This document shows positions 25,182 through 37,300 of a stretch of 64,000 bases of DNA, piece after piece. Every line of letters starts with the position of its first letter. Position 1 is the first letter of the stretch. The notes beneath the pieces are model-generated. The model had not been told where the DNA came from. It did not search any database and saw nothing but the letters and a program-made list of their open reading frames with translations. Made by a program: the position numbers and the translations under genes. Origin of the DNA: Methylobacter sp. (GTDB taxonomy: Bacteria; Pseudomonadota; Gammaproteobacteria; Methylococcales; Methylomonadaceae); assembly GCA_028716975.1 (NCBI GenBank), contig JAQUOU010000024.1:1-64000 (forward strand). Reading direction: 5' to 3'.

Positions 25182-26024
25182 TTAATCGATTATTTTTAAT
25201 TTTATTAAATGCACGCGCCGGGTATCCGCTCGAATGACCTCAAAGCGCATTCCGTCTACCATCAAACTGTCGCCTTTTTTTGGCATATGTCCTAGCTGGC
25301 TAACGATAAAACCGCCAACCGTATCATATTCATCCGTGGCAAAATGAGTTGAAAAATAATCGTCAAAGTCTTCGATAGGCGCCAGCGCCTTTATCATATA
25401 CTCATGTTCATTCCGCTGGGAAATATAGCCCTCGTCTTCCTGATCGTCATGCTCATCCTCGATTTCGCCCACAATCTGCTCTAACACATCCTCAATGGTG
25501 ACCAAGCCGGCTGCCTGACCGTATTCATCAACGACAATTGCCATATGATTACCATTGGTGCGTAATTCTTTCAATAACACATTTAAGCGCTTACTTTCCG
25601 GGACAACACTTGCAGGCCGCATTATTTCCTGGACTTTGAGTGTTTTATTGGCTAAGGCATGAGCTAATAAGTCCTTTGCCAATAAAATACCGACCACTTT
25701 CGAGCGGTCATCTTCAATCACCGGATAACGTGAATGGCCGAACTCTATAACCAGTGGAAATATTGTTTCCAGTTCAGCATCTTTGGGCACTACCACCATT
25801 TGAACGCGGGGTATCATAATATCCCTGACCCGCATTTGCGATACCTGTAGAACGCCTTCAATCATGGATAAGGCGTCTGTATCTAATAATCGTTTTTCGC
25901 GAGCTTCTCTTAGTATTTCGAGTAAATCCTCCATATCTTGCGGCTCCCCGGTCAGTAGATGGCTGATTTTATCAACCCAGCTTCTCTGCGGGGAGTTTCT
26001 ACTTGGGGGGTGCTCATCACTCAT
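25182..26024 (-). CDS. corC: CorC/HlyC-family CBS-domain protein
   Basis: The 280-residue cytoplasmic protein has two CBS domains (about 70-190: VRDIMIPRVQMV..LEDLLEIL and ..IVVDEYGQAAGLVTIEDVLEQIVGEIEDEHD) and a C-terminal CorC_HlyC domain (about 205-275). Members modulate magnesium/cobalt transport or export and bind adenosine nucleotides. It lacks the membrane domain of larger relatives. Its ATG overlaps the ybeY stop by 8 bases, so they are translationally coupled in the miaB-phoH-ybeY-corC operon. Confidence 0.92.
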   Translation of the reverse strand: MSDEHPPSRNSPQRSWVDKISHLLTGEPQDMEDLLEILREAREKRLLDTDALSMIEGVLQVSQMRVRDIMIPRVQMVVVPKDAELETIFPLVIEFGHSRYPVIEDDRSKVVGILLAKDLLAHALANKTLKVQEIMRPASVVPESKRLNVLLKELRTNGNHMAIVVDEYGQAAGLVTIEDVLEQIVGEIEDEHDDQEDEGYISQRNEHEYMIKALAPIEDFDDYFSTHFATDEYDTVGGFIVSQLGHMPKKGDSLMVDGMRFEVIRADTRRVHLIKLKIID

Positions 26025-26481
26025 GCGTTTTTACCTCTGTATAAGGATTACTTATATTCAATTTCTTCAAAATTGCTATCTCTTTGCTTTCCATTTGCTC
26101 GGCTTCGTCATCGTCTATGTGATCATAGCCCAGCAAATGCAATATGCCATGCACAATCATATGGGCCCAATGATGCGCTAATATTTTGTGTTGTTCCAAG
26201 GCTTCTTTTTTTACTACGGGAGCGCATATTACCAAATCACCGAGTAAATCCAGCTCAATACCATCCGGTACTTCGACAGGGAAGCTTAGAATATTAGTCG
26301 GGCCTTGTGTATGGCGGTATTGCTCATTAAGCTGGGCGCTTTCCTGTTCATCAACAATACGAACCACACAACTATGGGTCTTATTGGAACCCTCCAGTGC
26401 CGCATCGACCCAGCGTTGAATCTGGCGCCGGTTGGGCTGACCGGCTGATTTAAAAATTGTTTGAATGGCTATCTGATTCAT
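26017..26481 (-). CDS. ybeY: Endoribonuclease YbeY (rRNA maturation)
   Basis: The zinc-dependent RNase matures the 3' end of 16S rRNA and helps ribosome quality control. The motif HMIVHGILHLLGYDH (three zinc-binding His in HGxLHLxGYDH) is exact. About 154 residues from ATG 26481; an earlier in-frame start at 26514 is possible. The front overlaps the end of the phoH-like gene by 32 bases and the end overlaps corC by 8, giving tight coupling. NILSFP, the other family motif, is present. Confidence 0.95.
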   Translation of the reverse strand: MNQIAIQTIFKSAGQPNRRQIQRWVDAALEGSNKTHSCVVRIVDEQESAQLNEQYRHTQGPTNILSFPVEVPDGIELDLLGDLVICAPVVKKEALEQHKILAHHWAHMIVHGILHLLGYDHIDDDEAEQMESKEIAILKKLNISNPYTEVKTHE

Positions 26482-27451
26482 GGGCGGTATTGGCTTTTTT
26501 CTCATAAGCTTCATAAGCAGAAACTATGCGTTGAACCAATGGATGCCTCACAACATCCCGTGCATTAAAAAAAGTAAAACTGATGCCTTCAATATCTTTT
26601 AAAACTTCAAGCACATGCCGTAAGCCGGACATTTTTTCTGACGGTAAATCTACTTGCGTAATATCGCCGGTTACCACTGCGGTAGATCCAAAACCCACGC
26701 GGGTAAGAAACATTTTAATCTGCTCCATTGTGGTATTTTGCGCTTCATCCAGAATAATAAAGGCGTCATTAAGAGTTCTGCCGCGCATAAAAGCCAGTGG
26801 CGCAACTTCTATAACGCCGCGATCCATCATTTTTTCGACCCGTTCGAAGCCGAGCATTTCATACAAGGCGTCATACAAAGGCCGTAAATAAGGATCGACT
26901 TTCTGCGCCATGTCGCCTGGCAGAAAACCGAGTTTTTCTCCGGCTTCTACCGCAGGACGCACCAGAATTATTTTTCTGACTTTCTCATTTTGCAGCGCTT
27001 CAATCGCGCAGGCCACAGCCAGATAGGTTTTACCGGTTCCGGCAGGTCCCACGCCAAAATTGATATCATGGGATACAATTTTCCTAAGATACTCTTGCTG
27101 GTTATGCCCCCGCCCCTTTATAAGTCCGCGTTTTGTTTTAATGCTAACGTTTAGCTGGTCGACCGGTTCAGTGGAATCCAGGATTTCATCTATGGAGGAA
27201 TCTTGCATGGCTAAATGAATAAGTTCTGAAGTAAGCAGTTCTTTTTCCGTACTCTCAAACAATTTTTGCATAACGGCACAGGCGGCTTTTACTGATCCAT
27301 CAACGCCGGTTACCCTGAATTGGTTACCCCGATTGGCAATTTCAACTTTAAGACGCGCTTCTATTTGGCGTAAATGGATATTGGTCTGACCGCAAAAATT
27401 GGATAATCTGCCGTTATCGGCAGGAAGCAGGGATATTTCCTGAGAAATCAT
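26450..27451 (-). CDS. ybeZ: PhoH-like ATPase YbeZ
   Basis: The 333-residue cytoplasmic P-loop ATPase acts with YbeY. Walker A is GPAGTGKTYLA, Walker B is AFIILDEAQNTT, and the KH-like N-terminal part (residues about 1-110) with LLPADNGRLSNFCGQTNIHLRQIE precedes it, as in the YbeZ branch. It starts at ATG 27451, 12 bases after miaB ends, in the same operon. Confidence 0.95.
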   Translation of the reverse strand: MISQEISLLPADNGRLSNFCGQTNIHLRQIEARLKVEIANRGNQFRVTGVDGSVKAACAVMQKLFESTEKELLTSELIHLAMQDSSIDEILDSTEPVDQLNVSIKTKRGLIKGRGHNQQEYLRKIVSHDINFGVGPAGTGKTYLAVACAIEALQNEKVRKIILVRPAVEAGEKLGFLPGDMAQKVDPYLRPLYDALYEMLGFERVEKMMDRGVIEVAPLAFMRGRTLNDAFIILDEAQNTTMEQIKMFLTRVGFGSTAVVTGDITQVDLPSEKMSGLRHVLEVLKDIEGISFTFFNARDVVRHPLVQRIVSAYEAYEKKANTAHESDSHSNNF

Positions 27452-27463
27452 GAAAAGAAAAAA

Positions 27464-28816
27464 TCAATTATTGAGAGTTTTTTTGACAGGAGCATCAACG
27501 ATACGGCCTCTTAAAGAATTAGGTAAAGCTTCGGTGATTAAAACATCGGCAAACTGTCCGGCTAACCTGGGATGCGCAATAAAGTTGACTACCCGGTTAT
27601 TTTCAGTTCTACCCTGCATTTGTAAAGGATTCTTTTTAGACTGCCCTTCCACCAAAACAGTTTGCACAGTATTAATCATGCTGTTTGAAATAGCAGCCGT
27701 CATTTCATTAATACGCTTTTGAAAGCGTTCCAGACGCTGCTTTTTGACCTCGGCGGGCACGTCATCAGGCAAATCAGCGGCAGGCGTACCCGGCCGCTGG
27801 CTATAAATAAAACTGAACGACAAATCGAAACCGATTTCTTCAATAAAAGCCATGGTTTCTTCAAATTCTTTATCGGTTTCACCCGGAAAACCGATAATAA
27901 AATCCGATGACAAGTAAATATCAGGGCGCACTGCGCGCAGTTTGCGTATGATTTCGATATAGTCAGCGCGGACATGCCCGCGCTTCATCATTTTTAAAAT
28001 ATGATCGCTGCCGCTTTGCACAGGCAAATGCAGGTGGTTAACCAACTGCGGAATTTCAGCAAAGGCTTCAATCAAGCTATCAGTAAATTCTACCGGATGC
28101 GAGGTAGTAAAACGAATGCGATCAATGCCGTTTACTGCGGCGACATAATGCAGCAATAAAGCAAAATCGGCGATATCGCCATCCTCCATTTCACCGCGAT
28201 AAGCATTAACATTTTGACCTAATAAATTGATTTCCCGCACACCCTGTCGGGCTAAAGCGGTAATTTCAGCGATGACATCTTCCAGAGGACGGCTGATTTC
28301 TTCACCACGGGTATAAGGCACTACGCAAAACGTACAATATTTACTGCAACCTTCCATTACCGAGACAAAGGCTTTCGGGCCTTCTGCTCTGGGTTCAGGC
28401 AGCGCATCGAATTTTTCTATTTCGGGGAAGGAAATGTCAACGACGGGTTTGTGTTCATTGCGTACCTGATCCAGCAACTGAGGCAGGCGATGCAGGGTTT
28501 GCGGACCGAAGACTATATCTACAAACGGCGCCCTTTTTTGAATGGCCGTCCCTTCCTGACTGGCGACACAACCGCCCACACCGATAATAACTTCGGGACG
28601 TTTGTCTTTAATTCGGCGCCATTTACCTAAAGCTGAAAAAACTTTTTCCTGCGCTTTTTCGCGTATCGAACAGGTATTAAGCAATAAAACATCGGCTTGT
28701 TTGGGGTCATCACACAATTCAAAACCATGTGAAGCGTGTAGTACATCCCGCATTTTATCGGAATCATACTCATTCATCTGACAGCCGTTGGTTTGAATAT
28801 AAAGTTTTTTCGTCAT
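27464..28816 (-). CDS. miaB: tRNA methylthiotransferase MiaB
   Basis: The 450-residue radical-SAM enzyme adds the 2-methylthio group to i6A37 in tRNAs. UPF0004 domain cysteines lie in [21 protein letters not shown] and GGCVASQ. The radical-SAM motif is [17 protein letters not shown]-terminal TRAM domain (about 375-440) is present. The full-length family is about 440-475 residues. It heads the miaB-ybeZ-ybeY-corC-galE operon, starting at ATG 28816. Confidence 0.97.
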   Translation of the reverse strand: MTKKLYIQTNGCQMNEYDSDKMRDVLHASHGFELCDDPKQADVLLLNTCSIREKAQEKVFSALGKWRRIKDKRPEVIIGVGGCVASQEGTAIQKRAPFVDIVFGPQTLHRLPQLLDQVRNEHKPVVDISFPEIEKFDALPEPRAEGPKAFVSVMEGCSKYCTFCVVPYTRGEEISRPLEDVIAEITALARQGVREINLLGQNVNAYRGEMEDGDIADFALLLHYVAAVNGIDRIRFTTSHPVEFTDSLIEAFAEIPQLVNHLHLPVQSGSDHILKMMKRGHVRADYIEIIRKLRAVRPDIYLSSDFIIGFPGETDKEFEETMAFIEEIGFDLSFSFIYSQRPGTPAADLPDDVPAEVKKQRLERFQKRINEMTAAISNSMINTVQTVLVEGQSKKNPLQMQGRTENNRVVNFIAHPRLAGQFADVLITEALPNSLRGRIVDAPVKKTLNN

Positions 28817-29157
28817 ATTTTATTCAGTAAATCATCAAAAATCACTGAGCCTTTTGACCTCTCGCTACCGGGTTAAGTTGTAATGGAAGGCAGTATTTCC
28901 GCCGAATAAATAATATAAAAGCTTGCGAATATTGACAAGAATTTAATAGTTATAGTCATTATAACCTAAATCCTGCTTCAATAAGCAACCCCTCAACTCT
29001 TTAAAAGCAATCAAATCCGGTAGAAGGCCCCTCAACTGAATCCTGTTTAATAATGCAACAATTCCTTGCCCTGTAATAATAATTGTTTTAACAACCAGTA
29101 CTCGCTCATCCCTGATACGACGGACATCAAACCACAAGAGATTTATGAAAATAGGGC

Positions 29158-29712
29158 TCACAACATTTTGATTTTTGCGATTACGCCAAATTTTGGATGA
29201 TCCAGATAATAAACCTCATCCAATTGTATCGAACGTTTTTCATTTAGCCGGTAAATGGTTGAATCAGAATAAAAGCTATTACCTGAACTATCACTCTGAC
29301 CGGCCGTATATTCAAGATCAACAATCAGTTGCAGCGCTTTACCGCGTTGAATCTGTAAATAGCCATTCAAATTGCCTTCCCCGCCCTTAATATGGACTGG
29401 AGCACCTAAACTTTCTTCTCCGATCGCCTGTATCCAGGATATATGTAAGATAGGCTGATAAGCCGGAGCCCTGACTAATGCCGCATAAGCGTCTTCAAGC
29501 ATCATAGCATCGCTCTGCTTATAATTCGAAAGCTCGGTTAAGGCTGCCGGCCATTTAATCTGGCTTTCTTTCTGATCAAACACTTCAGTATCAGGCATAG
29601 TCTGAGCAAAAACAATCAACTCGATTTGATATTCGTTAGCTTCAGCCAACAGGTTACTACTGAAGATACTTAGTAATGCAGCCAGACTATAAGCAATTAT
29701 ATTCATCATCAT
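29158..29712 (-). CDS. CsiV-family peptidoglycan-binding protein
   Basis: The 184-residue protein has a signal peptide (IIAYSLAALLSIFSSNLLAEA) and then YQIELIVFAQTMPDTEVF, matching CsiV/DUF4810-like proteins that appear in many gammaproteobacteria. In Vibrio, CsiV works with the cell-wall enzyme activator LpoA-like partner for sensing non-canonical D-amino acids; transfer of that role here is uncertain. The first codons MMM allow three starts; ATG 29712 is taken. The neighbour usually near csiV (mfd) is not in view. It lies between miaB and the efflux operon. Confidence 0.6.
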   Translation of the reverse strand: MMMNIIAYSLAALLSIFSSNLLAEANEYQIELIVFAQTMPDTEVFDQKESQIKWPAALTELSNYKQSDAMMLEDAYAALVRAPAYQPILHISWIQAIGEESLGAPVHIKGGEGNLNGYLQIQRGKALQLIVDLEYTAGQSDSSGNSFYSDSTIYRLNEKRSIQLDEVYYLDHPKFGVIAKIKML

Positions 29713-29776
29713 GCTTTTTCAATTTCCAACAGCGTTTCCGGTTAATGTGTACAATAAAATAACTAATTTACTTGCG

Positions 29777-31258
29777 TCATTTTACCGGAATTGGAAGAAA
29801 CTGCGACCACTTGGTCTCGCCTCCCGCTTCATCCCGGTTCGGCAAAGCTGATGCATTCCAGCCGCCGCCGACTGCTTTAATAAGAAGAACGGCAGCGCCC
29901 AAGCGCTGACCCAGAATTTCCACAGCCAGATTTTCATTCGTGAAAGCTACGGTCTGAGCCGTCATTACATTTAAGTAACTTACCGTCCCTGCTTTATATT
30001 GATTGATAGTTAACCGGACAGTTTCCTGTGCGGATTCCACTGCCTGATTCTGGACTTGAGCTTGTTGCTCAAGAATGCGTAGTGCGGCCAGATTATCTTC
30101 CACCTCCAGGAAACTGGTCAGGACCGCCTGGCGATAGGCTGCCACGCTTGCATCATAGGCATTAATTGTTTGATCCATTTGTGCGCCGCGCGCGCCGCCA
30201 TCGAATAGAGTAAACGCCGCCGCCGCCGGTCCTAACGCCCAATAACGGGCAGCCGCACTCAGTAATTTGGAGAGCTTGCTCGTTTGAAAACCATTAGTGG
30301 CCGCAAGGCTCAAAGTAGGAAAATAAGCAGCTTTTGCCACGCCTATTTGGGCATTGGCGGCGGCAGTCTGACGCTCCGCGGCAGCAACGTCAGGTCTTCT
30401 TTCCAATAACTGCGACGGAATACTGACCGGAATCAGCGGAGGCAGGGCATTCAGCGGAACAACCGGTATGCTGAGCTCGGCCGGCGCTTTTCCAATCAGC
30501 AAGGCGATTGCATGCTCAAGTTGCGCCCGCTGCACCCCGACAGCAATGGCTTGTGCCTGTACGGATTGAAGCTGCGTTGCAGCCTGAACCACGTCGGTTT
30601 TGGCAGCCATACCCGCAGCATAACGATTTTTAGTGATCTTCAAAGTTTTTTCATAGGTGCCCACGGTGTCATCCAGCAGTTTTTTCTGAGCATCCAGGGC
30701 CCTCAATTGAAAGTAGTTTTGAGCCAGTGTGGCCTGAGTTGACAGCCGTAGCGCCTGTAAAGTGGCGGCGCTCGCTTGTGCGCTTGCTTCATTCGATTCA
30801 ACCTGTCTGCGTACGCTACCCCATAAATCCGGCTCCCAGGCCGTGCTCAAGGCTACGCCGAATAAATATCTTACGCCGGAAACCGCCACGTTCTGACCGC
30901 TTGCAGCGCGAAAACGATTAGTGGTTGCCGTACCGGTAGCGGTGGGAAAATACGCCGCTCTTGCGGTTTGCACAAGCGCTTGGGCTTGCCGGTATTGGGC
31001 CTCAGCCTGGGCTAATGACTGGTTGGCAATATCGACTTGTTCTTCCAGCGTATTTAAATACGCATCCTTAAATATTTCCCACCATTTACCGGGAAGCTCA
31101 TTATCGCGCGGCTGGGCTTCCTTCCAGCCATTCAGTTCTTTGAACTTTACCGGCACCGGTGTTTCGGGGCGATGGTAATCAGGACCGACGGTACATGCCG
31201 AGATAGACATAGAGATGAGGATCAAAAACCATTGGTTGCTGATAAAGCGTGTTTTCAT
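29777..31258 (-). CDS. RND efflux outer-membrane factor, NodT/OprM type
   Basis: The 493-residue TolC-family lipoprotein has the lipobox ISMSISACTVGPDYHRPE (Cys about 22), a hallmark of NodT/OprM factors. Two repeats with coiled-coil segments (VDIANQSLAQAEAQYRQAQAL, TNAQIGVAKAAYFPTLSL) form the barrel plus periplasmic tunnel. It is the last gene of a four-gene efflux operon; its ATG overlaps the mdtC stop by 4 bases (ATGA). It should give the pump its exit duct, so the separate tolC at 39191 is not needed for it. Confidence 0.93.
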   Translation of the reverse strand: MKTRFISNQWFLILISMSISACTVGPDYHRPETPVPVKFKELNGWKEAQPRDNELPGKWWEIFKDAYLNTLEEQVDIANQSLAQAEAQYRQAQALVQTARAAYFPTATGTATTNRFRAASGQNVAVSGVRYLFGVALSTAWEPDLWGSVRRQVESNEASAQASAATLQALRLSTQATLAQNYFQLRALDAQKKLLDDTVGTYEKTLKITKNRYAAGMAAKTDVVQAATQLQSVQAQAIAVGVQRAQLEHAIALLIGKAPAELSIPVVPLNALPPLIPVSIPSQLLERRPDVAAAERQTAAANAQIGVAKAAYFPTLSLAATNGFQTSKLSKLLSAAARYWALGPAAAAFTLFDGGARGAQMDQTINAYDASVAAYRQAVLTSFLEVEDNLAALRILEQQAQVQNQAVESAQETVRLTINQYKAGTVSYLNVMTAQTVAFTNENLAVEILGQRLGAAVLLIKAVGGGWNASALPNRDEAGGETKWSQFLPIPVK

Positions 31259-34200
31259 GGTGGATCTAACCGGGTTACAAATTGATCCGAAGTACTACGG
31301 CGAAAGCGCCGTAGACACCATAGCCGGAAGCGATCCATATAAAGATAAACAACCGGGGTAGTATAGAGCGTGAGCATCTGACTGACCATCAGTCCGCCGA
31401 AAATGGAAATGCCCAGCGGGCGGCGCAGCTCTGCCCCATAACCCGTACCCAGGGCCAGCGGCAGAGCTGCCAGTAATGCTGCAAAAGTAGTCATCATGAT
31501 TGGTCTAAAACGCATAACACAGGCGGTGAAAATGGCTTCGCGTGGACTCATGCCCGTTGTGCGCTCTGCATTCAGGGCAAAATCAATCATCATAATGGCA
31601 TTCTTTTTGACAATACCGATAAGCAGGATCACACCGATCAGGGCAATAATACTGAATTCGGTCCGGAAAACCAGCAGCGCCAGAATGGCTCCGACACCGG
31701 CCGACGGCAAAGTGGAAATGATGGTAAGAGGATGAACATAACTCTCGTATAAAATACCCAGCACAATGTAAATCGAGACCAAGGCGGCAAGAATCAGCCA
31801 GGGCTGATTTTGCAGGGATTTTTGAAAAGCTTTGGCCGAACCCTGAAAACTGCCATGTACTGAAGCCGGCACGCCCAAATGCCGCATTGTCTCGTTAATA
31901 ATCTGCGTGGCCGCCGACAGTGAAACGCCTGGTTTGAGATTGAATGAAAGCGTTGCTGCAGCAAACTGGCCCAGATGGTTTACGGATAACGGTGTACTGG
32001 TAGGCGCGTAGCTTGCAAAAGCAGACAACGGCACTTGAGAACCGGCCGAAAGCAGTGAGCTTGGCGGAACGCTGAGATATATCTTCTTCAGAGTATCCTG
32101 ATTTTGCCAATATTCAGGCGCGACTTCCATAACGACGTGATATTGATTAAGAGGATTGTAAATCACGGAAACCTGCCTTTGGCCGAACGCATCGTTTAGC
32201 GTCGAATCGATAAGAGCCTGATTGACCCCCAGCCTCATCGCTTCATCGTGATCTATTTTCAACGTGATTTGCCGGCCTTTCTCCTGCTGATCGGTATTAA
32301 TGTCGACCAATTCAGAACGCCGGGCGAGTGCCGTCAGAATCTGGGGCATCCAGGTTCTAAGCTCGGAAAGATGTTCGGCTTGCAAGGTATATTCAAATGA
32401 TGCGGCCGACCCGCGCGCACCGATACGAAGATCCTGTGCCGGTTGCAGGAATAAGCTGGCGCCCGGTTCATTCGCAAGTTTGAAACGCAGGCGCGCCATG
32501 ATTTGATCAGCCGAGTCCTTGCGTTCCTTCAAGGGCTTGAGAGTAACGAACATGCGTCCGCTGTTAAGCTGCTGGCCGCCGGTAAAGCCGATCACATTCC
32601 GGACGGCAGGATCTTCGCGCACAATCTCTACGAAATCGGTCAGTTTTTGCTGCATGGCGCGCGATGAAATACCTTGATCCGCCTGTATGCTTCCTATCAG
32701 TCTTCCTGAGTCCTGGGAGGGGAAAAAGCCCTTGGGAACAATTACATAGAGATAGACATTTAAAACCATCGTGCAAAGCAGCAGCAACATCATCAGGGCT
32801 CCATGACGCAGCGCCCAGTGCAAAGTTCGTTCATAGCCGGCGGACATTCGGTTGAACATTCGTTCGCTTAAATGATAAAACCGTCCATGTGTCCGGGCTT
32901 GGGCAGGCGCCAGCCAGCGGGCGCAAAGCATGGGCGTTGTGGTCAGCGAAACCAGTAATGAAACCATCACCGCCACGGAAAGAGTGACGGCAAACTCTCG
33001 GAAAAGCCGTCCGACAATTCCCCCCATCAACAAAATGGGAAAGAACACAGCGATCAGCGAGAGGCTCATGGATAATACCGTGAAACCCACTTCGCCGACG
33101 CCTTTCAGGGCAGCTTCACGCGGCGGAACGCCTTTTTCTATTTGGCGAGCGGTATTTTCCAATACGACGATGGCATCGTCCACTACAAAGCCGGTAGCGA
33201 CAGTGAGCGCCATTAGCGAAAGATTGTTTAAACTATAATGAAGTAAATGCATTATCCCGAATGTGCCTATAAGGGACATAGGCACCGTGACAATTGGAAT
33301 CAACGCGGAACGCAGGTTGCGCAGGAACACGAACACCACCAGGATGACGAGACCAACAGCCATTAATAGGCTAAGTTCAACTTCATGCAGTGAAGCACTG
33401 ATGGGTCCCGCCCGGTCCATGACCACAGAAAGATCAATTGCGTTGGGAATAGATGCTTTTAGCTGGGGCAGTAATGCCTTTACGCTATTAATGGTGTCGA
33501 TAATATTGGCGCCGGGCTGCTTGCTCAGGATTAACAAGACCGAAGGTTTGCCATCCTTGAGGCCCGCATTACGCAAATCTTCTACCGAATCGACAGCGGT
33601 GCCCAGGTCGGAGATACGCACAGCGGCGCCTTTACGATAGGCGACGATGAGCGGCAGATAGTCGCTCGCTGTTTTGGCCTGGTCATTGGCATAAATCTGC
33701 CAGTGTTGAGTTGCATTTTCGACGGAACCTTTGGGACGGTTGGCATTGCCGGCGGCAATCGCAGAGCGCACATCCGCAAAACCGATTCCGTATTTGGCGA
33801 GGGTGTCAGGATTGAGTTCCACCCGGACTGCCGGAAGCGAACTGCCGCCGACAGTCACCTGCCCTATTCCCTGAACCTGGGAAATTTTTTGCGCAAGAAT
33901 CGTCGAGGCCGCATCGTAGAGTTGGCCGCGAGTCTGGGTATCGGAAGTCAAAGCTATAATCATGATCGGCGAGTCGGCCGGATTAACCTTGCGATAGCGG
34001 GGACGGCTCGGCAAATTGGCCGGCAACAGACTGCTGGCGGCGTTTATCGCTGCCTGGACGTCGCGTGCGGCGCCATCAATGTCACGGTCAAGATCAAACT
34101 GCAGGTTAATGCTGGTGGTGCCAAAAGAACTGGTAGATGTCATTTCGGTAATACCGGCGATATGTCCGAGAGAGCGTTCCAGAGGAGTCGCTACCATAGC

Positions 34201-34380
34201 CGCAATTGTTTCAGAGCTCGCGCCCGGCAATGAGGCTTGTACGGAGATTGTTGGGAAGTCGACTTGCGGTAAAGGTGCAACCGGCAATTGAAAAAATGCG
34301 ACTGTGCCGGCCAGTACCACGCCAAGACTGAGCAAAGTCGTGGCAACAGGCCGGAAAATGAAGGGTGACGATAAGGTCAT
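31255..34380 (-). CDS. mdtC: RND efflux transporter, MdtC-type subunit
   Basis: The 1041-residue inner-membrane HAE1-type RND protein works with the MdtB paralogue in a heterotrimer. TM4 carries the proton-relay pair [17 protein letters not shown], and the N-terminal [23 protein letters not shown] is typical of MdtB/MdtC. It overlaps the mdtB-like gene by 4 bases, so stoichiometric translation is likely. It should extrude drugs, bile salts or aromatic compounds. It also runs into the outer-membrane factor gene with a 4-base overlap. Confidence 0.88.
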   Translation of the reverse strand: MTLSSPFIFRPVATTLLSLGVVLAGTVAFFQLPVAPLPQVDFPTISVQASLPGASSETIAAMVATPLERSLGHIAGITEMTSTSSFGTTSINLQFDLDRDIDGAARDVQAAINAASSLLPANLPSRPRYRKVNPADSPIMIIALTSDTQTRGQLYDAASTILAQKISQVQGIGQVTVGGSSLPAVRVELNPDTLAKYGIGFADVRSAIAAGNANRPKGSVENATQHWQIYANDQAKTASDYLPLIVAYRKGAAVRISDLGTAVDSVEDLRNAGLKDGKPSVLLILSKQPGANIIDTINSVKALLPQLKASIPNAIDLSVVMDRAGPISASLHEVELSLLMAVGLVILVVFVFLRNLRSALIPIVTVPMSLIGTFGIMHLLHYSLNNLSLMALTVATGFVVDDAIVVLENTARQIEKGVPPREAALKGVGEVGFTVLSMSLSLIAVFFPILLMGGIVGRLFREFAVTLSVAVMVSLLVSLTTTPMLCARWLAPAQARTHGRFYHLSERMFNRMSAGYERTLHWALRHGALMMLLLLCTMVLNVYLYVIVPKGFFPSQDSGRLIGSIQADQGISSRAMQQKLTDFVEIVREDPAVRNVIGFTGGQQLNSGRMFVTLKPLKERKDSADQIMARLRFKLANEPGASLFLQPAQDLRIGARGSAASFEYTLQAEHLSELRTWMPQILTALARRSELVDINTDQQEKGRQITLKIDHDEAMRLGVNQALIDSTLNDAFGQRQVSVIYNPLNQYHVVMEVAPEYWQNQDTLKKIYLSVPPSSLLSAGSQVPLSAFASYAPTSTPLSVNHLGQFAAATLSFNLKPGVSLSAATQIINETMRHLGVPASVHGSFQGSAKAFQKSLQNQPWLILAALVSIYIVLGILYESYVHPLTIISTLPSAGVGAILALLVFRTEFSIIALIGVILLIGIVKKNAIMMIDFALNAERTTGMSPREAIFTACVMRFRPIMMTTFAALLAALPLALGTGYGAELRRPLGISIFGGLMVSQMLTLYTTPVVYLYMDRFRLWCLRRFRRSTSDQFVTRLDPP

Positions 34381-37300
34381 GGCTTGATCTTCGCAGGATC
34401 TTGGCTGTTTCGATGGGCTTCAGGGTTACCGGCCAGACGGCGGGCCAGACTATCGAAAGCCAAATAAATCACCGGCGTCGTAAATAAGGTGAGCAACTGG
34501 CTTAAAATCAGCCCGCCCACCATTGTAATGCCCAAAGGATGGCGTAGCTCGGAGCCTTCGCCCGTACCCATCATCAGGGGCAGAGCGCTTAGCAAGGCCG
34601 CCATAGTCGTCATCATGATCGGGCGAAAACGCAGCAGGCACGCCTGGTAAATAGCTTCCCGCGGCGGCTTGCCTTCCTTGCGTTCCGCTTCCAGGGCGAA
34701 ATCGATAATCATGATGGCGTTTTTCTTGACTATGCCAATCAGCAAAATAATGCCGATAATTGAAATAATGCCCAGATCGGTGCCTGCCATATTAAGCGCC
34801 AGTAGCGCGCCAACACCTGCGGAAGGCAGCGTTGAGAGAATTGTAACGGGATGTATATAGCTTTCGTAAAGCACGCCCAGCACGATATACACGGTGATGA
34901 TGGCTGCCAGAATCAGCCACAGCGTATTCGAGAGTGAAGCACTGAAGGCAAGCGTCGCGCCCTGATAATTGGTTTGCACACTGAGCGGAAGACCAATTTC
35001 CTGCCTGGCCGCTTCAATGCTTTTAACGGCATCTCCCAGCGCAACTCCCGGAGCCAGGTTGAATGATACGGTTGCCGCCGGAAATTGTCCCAGATGATTA
35101 ACGACCAGGGAGGCCGGTTGCTCGGATATGGTCGCGATAGCCGAGAGGGGAACTTGCGTTCCGTTTGAGGAAGCCACCCGGATATCATCCAGGGAATAAG
35201 GGCCTGCCCGATATTCAGGCCGTACTTCGAGCACCACCCGGTACTGGTTCGACTGGGTGAAAATAGTGGACACCAGCCGTTGCCCGAAAGCATTGTACAA
35301 GGCATTATCGATAGCGGCGGTAGTGACGCCCAATCGGCTTGCCGTATTACGATCGATAGCCACAAATACTTGAAGTCCCTGATCCTGAATATCGCTGACA
35401 ACATCGGCAAGCTCAGGATTTTGGGAAAGCCGTGCTACGAGTTGCCCGGTCCATCGGCTTAACTCCAGCGGATCGGCCGTTTCCAAAGTAAATTGATACT
35501 GTGTCCGGCTAACGCGGTTTTCGATAGTAAGGTCTTGAACAGGTTGCAGGAATAAATTAATACCTTGCACTTGTTCCAGCCTGGGCTGCAATCTCAGGAT
35601 CACCTCAGAGGCGCTGATGCCGCGCGCAGCCAGTGGTTTTAAAGAAATTAACAGCCGCCCGCTATTGAGCGTGGGATTGGTGCCGTCTACGCCGATAAAA
35701 GAGGAAACGTTTGCAACTGCCGGATCCTCCAGGATCAATTTTGTCAAGGCTTGCTGACGTTCAGCCATAGCCGTGAAAGAGATGGTTTGCGGAGCTTCCG
35801 AAATCCCCTGGATAACGCCGGTATCCTGGATAGGGAAAAATCCCTTAGGCACAAATATATATAGCACCACAGTGAGCGCCAGGGTTGCAATCGCTACCAG
35901 CAGTGTTGCCCCCTGATGTTCCAGTACCCGGTCGAGTATTTTGCTGTAACCTTCGATAGCCTTTTCGAAAAATCGTCCGCTGGCATGGTAGAACCGGCCA
36001 CCGCGTTCTTCGGAGACAGGGCGCAGCATTTTCGCGCACATCATCGGGGTCAAGGTAAGGGAAACCATGCCGGAAATAAGAATGGACACAGCCAGGGTAA
36101 TGGCAAATTCGTGAAACAACCGGCCAACCACGTCGCCCATGAATAACAGCGGAATCAGTACCGCAATCAGCGAAAGAGTCAGCGAAATAACGGTGAAGCC
36201 GATTTGTTCCGAGCCCTTAAGCGCCGCTTGCAGAGGTGATTCGCCTTTTTCCAGGTAACGGGTGATGTTCTCGATAACGACGATGGCATCGTCCACGACA
36301 AAGCCGGTAGCAATGGTGAGCGCCATCAGGGTCAGGTTATTGATGCTGAATCCTGCCAGGTACATCACGCTGAAAGTACCGATCAGCGACAATATGACGG
36401 CGACGCCCGGAATCACTGTCGCGGACGCATTGCGAAGAAACAGGAAAATGACCATGACCACGAGCGCGACCGCAAACAGAAGCTCGGTTTGCACGGCATG
36501 TACCGAAGCGCGAATCGTCGTGGTGCGATCCGTCAATGCCTTTACTTCAACAGCGGTAGGCAGCGTTTCCTGCAATTGCGGCAACAGTTGTTTAATGCGG
36601 TCTACCACCTCGATAACATTAGTGCCAGGCTGGCGCTGAATATTGACGATAACCGCTGCCTTTCCATTGGCCCAAGCGGCAAGTCTTACATTTTCGGTTC
36701 CGTCCCGGGCATCGGCGACATCGATTAAACGCACCGGACTGCCGTTGCGGTAGGCAATGATGAGCGATTCATATTCTGCCGCTGAACGAAGCTGGTCATT
36801 GGCATCGATAATCGCTGCCCGGGTCGGCCCGTCAAACATGCCTTTTGGCTGGTTGACATTGGCATTGGCAATGGCTGTGCGCAGGTCATCCAGGCTCAAG
36901 CCGTAAGCCGCGAGCGAGGTAGGATTAGCCTGGATGCGCACCGCCGGCCGCTGCCCGCCGCTGATGCTGACCAGTCCGACACCGGGCAATTGTGCAAGTT
37001 TTTGAGCCAGGTGCGTGTCTACCAGGTCTTCTACTTTGGATAAAGGGAGCGAACTCGAGCTGATAGCGAGAGTCAGAATCGGCGCATCAGCAGGATTGAC
37101 CTTGCTATAGATCGGCGGCATCGGCAGGTCGGTAGGCAGAAAATTGTTGGCCGCATTGATGGCGGCCTGCACTTCCTGCTCGGCAATTTCCAGGTTCAGG
37201 CTTAAATCGAACTGGAGCACGATTACCGATGCCCCGCCCGAGCTGGAAGAAGACATTTGCTTGAGCCCCGGCAACTGGCCAAGCTGGCGCTCTAAAGGCG

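Noticed and set aside
28943-29161. A 72-codon minus-strand frame overlapping the csiV stop (GTGA)
   Set aside because: No domain, signal or ribosome site; composition is unlike a protein family I know. The overlap could be chance.
33703-34291. Plus-strand frames of 176 and 91 codons opposite the mdtC-type pump gene
   Set aside because: They are antisense shadows of a strongly conserved RND gene.
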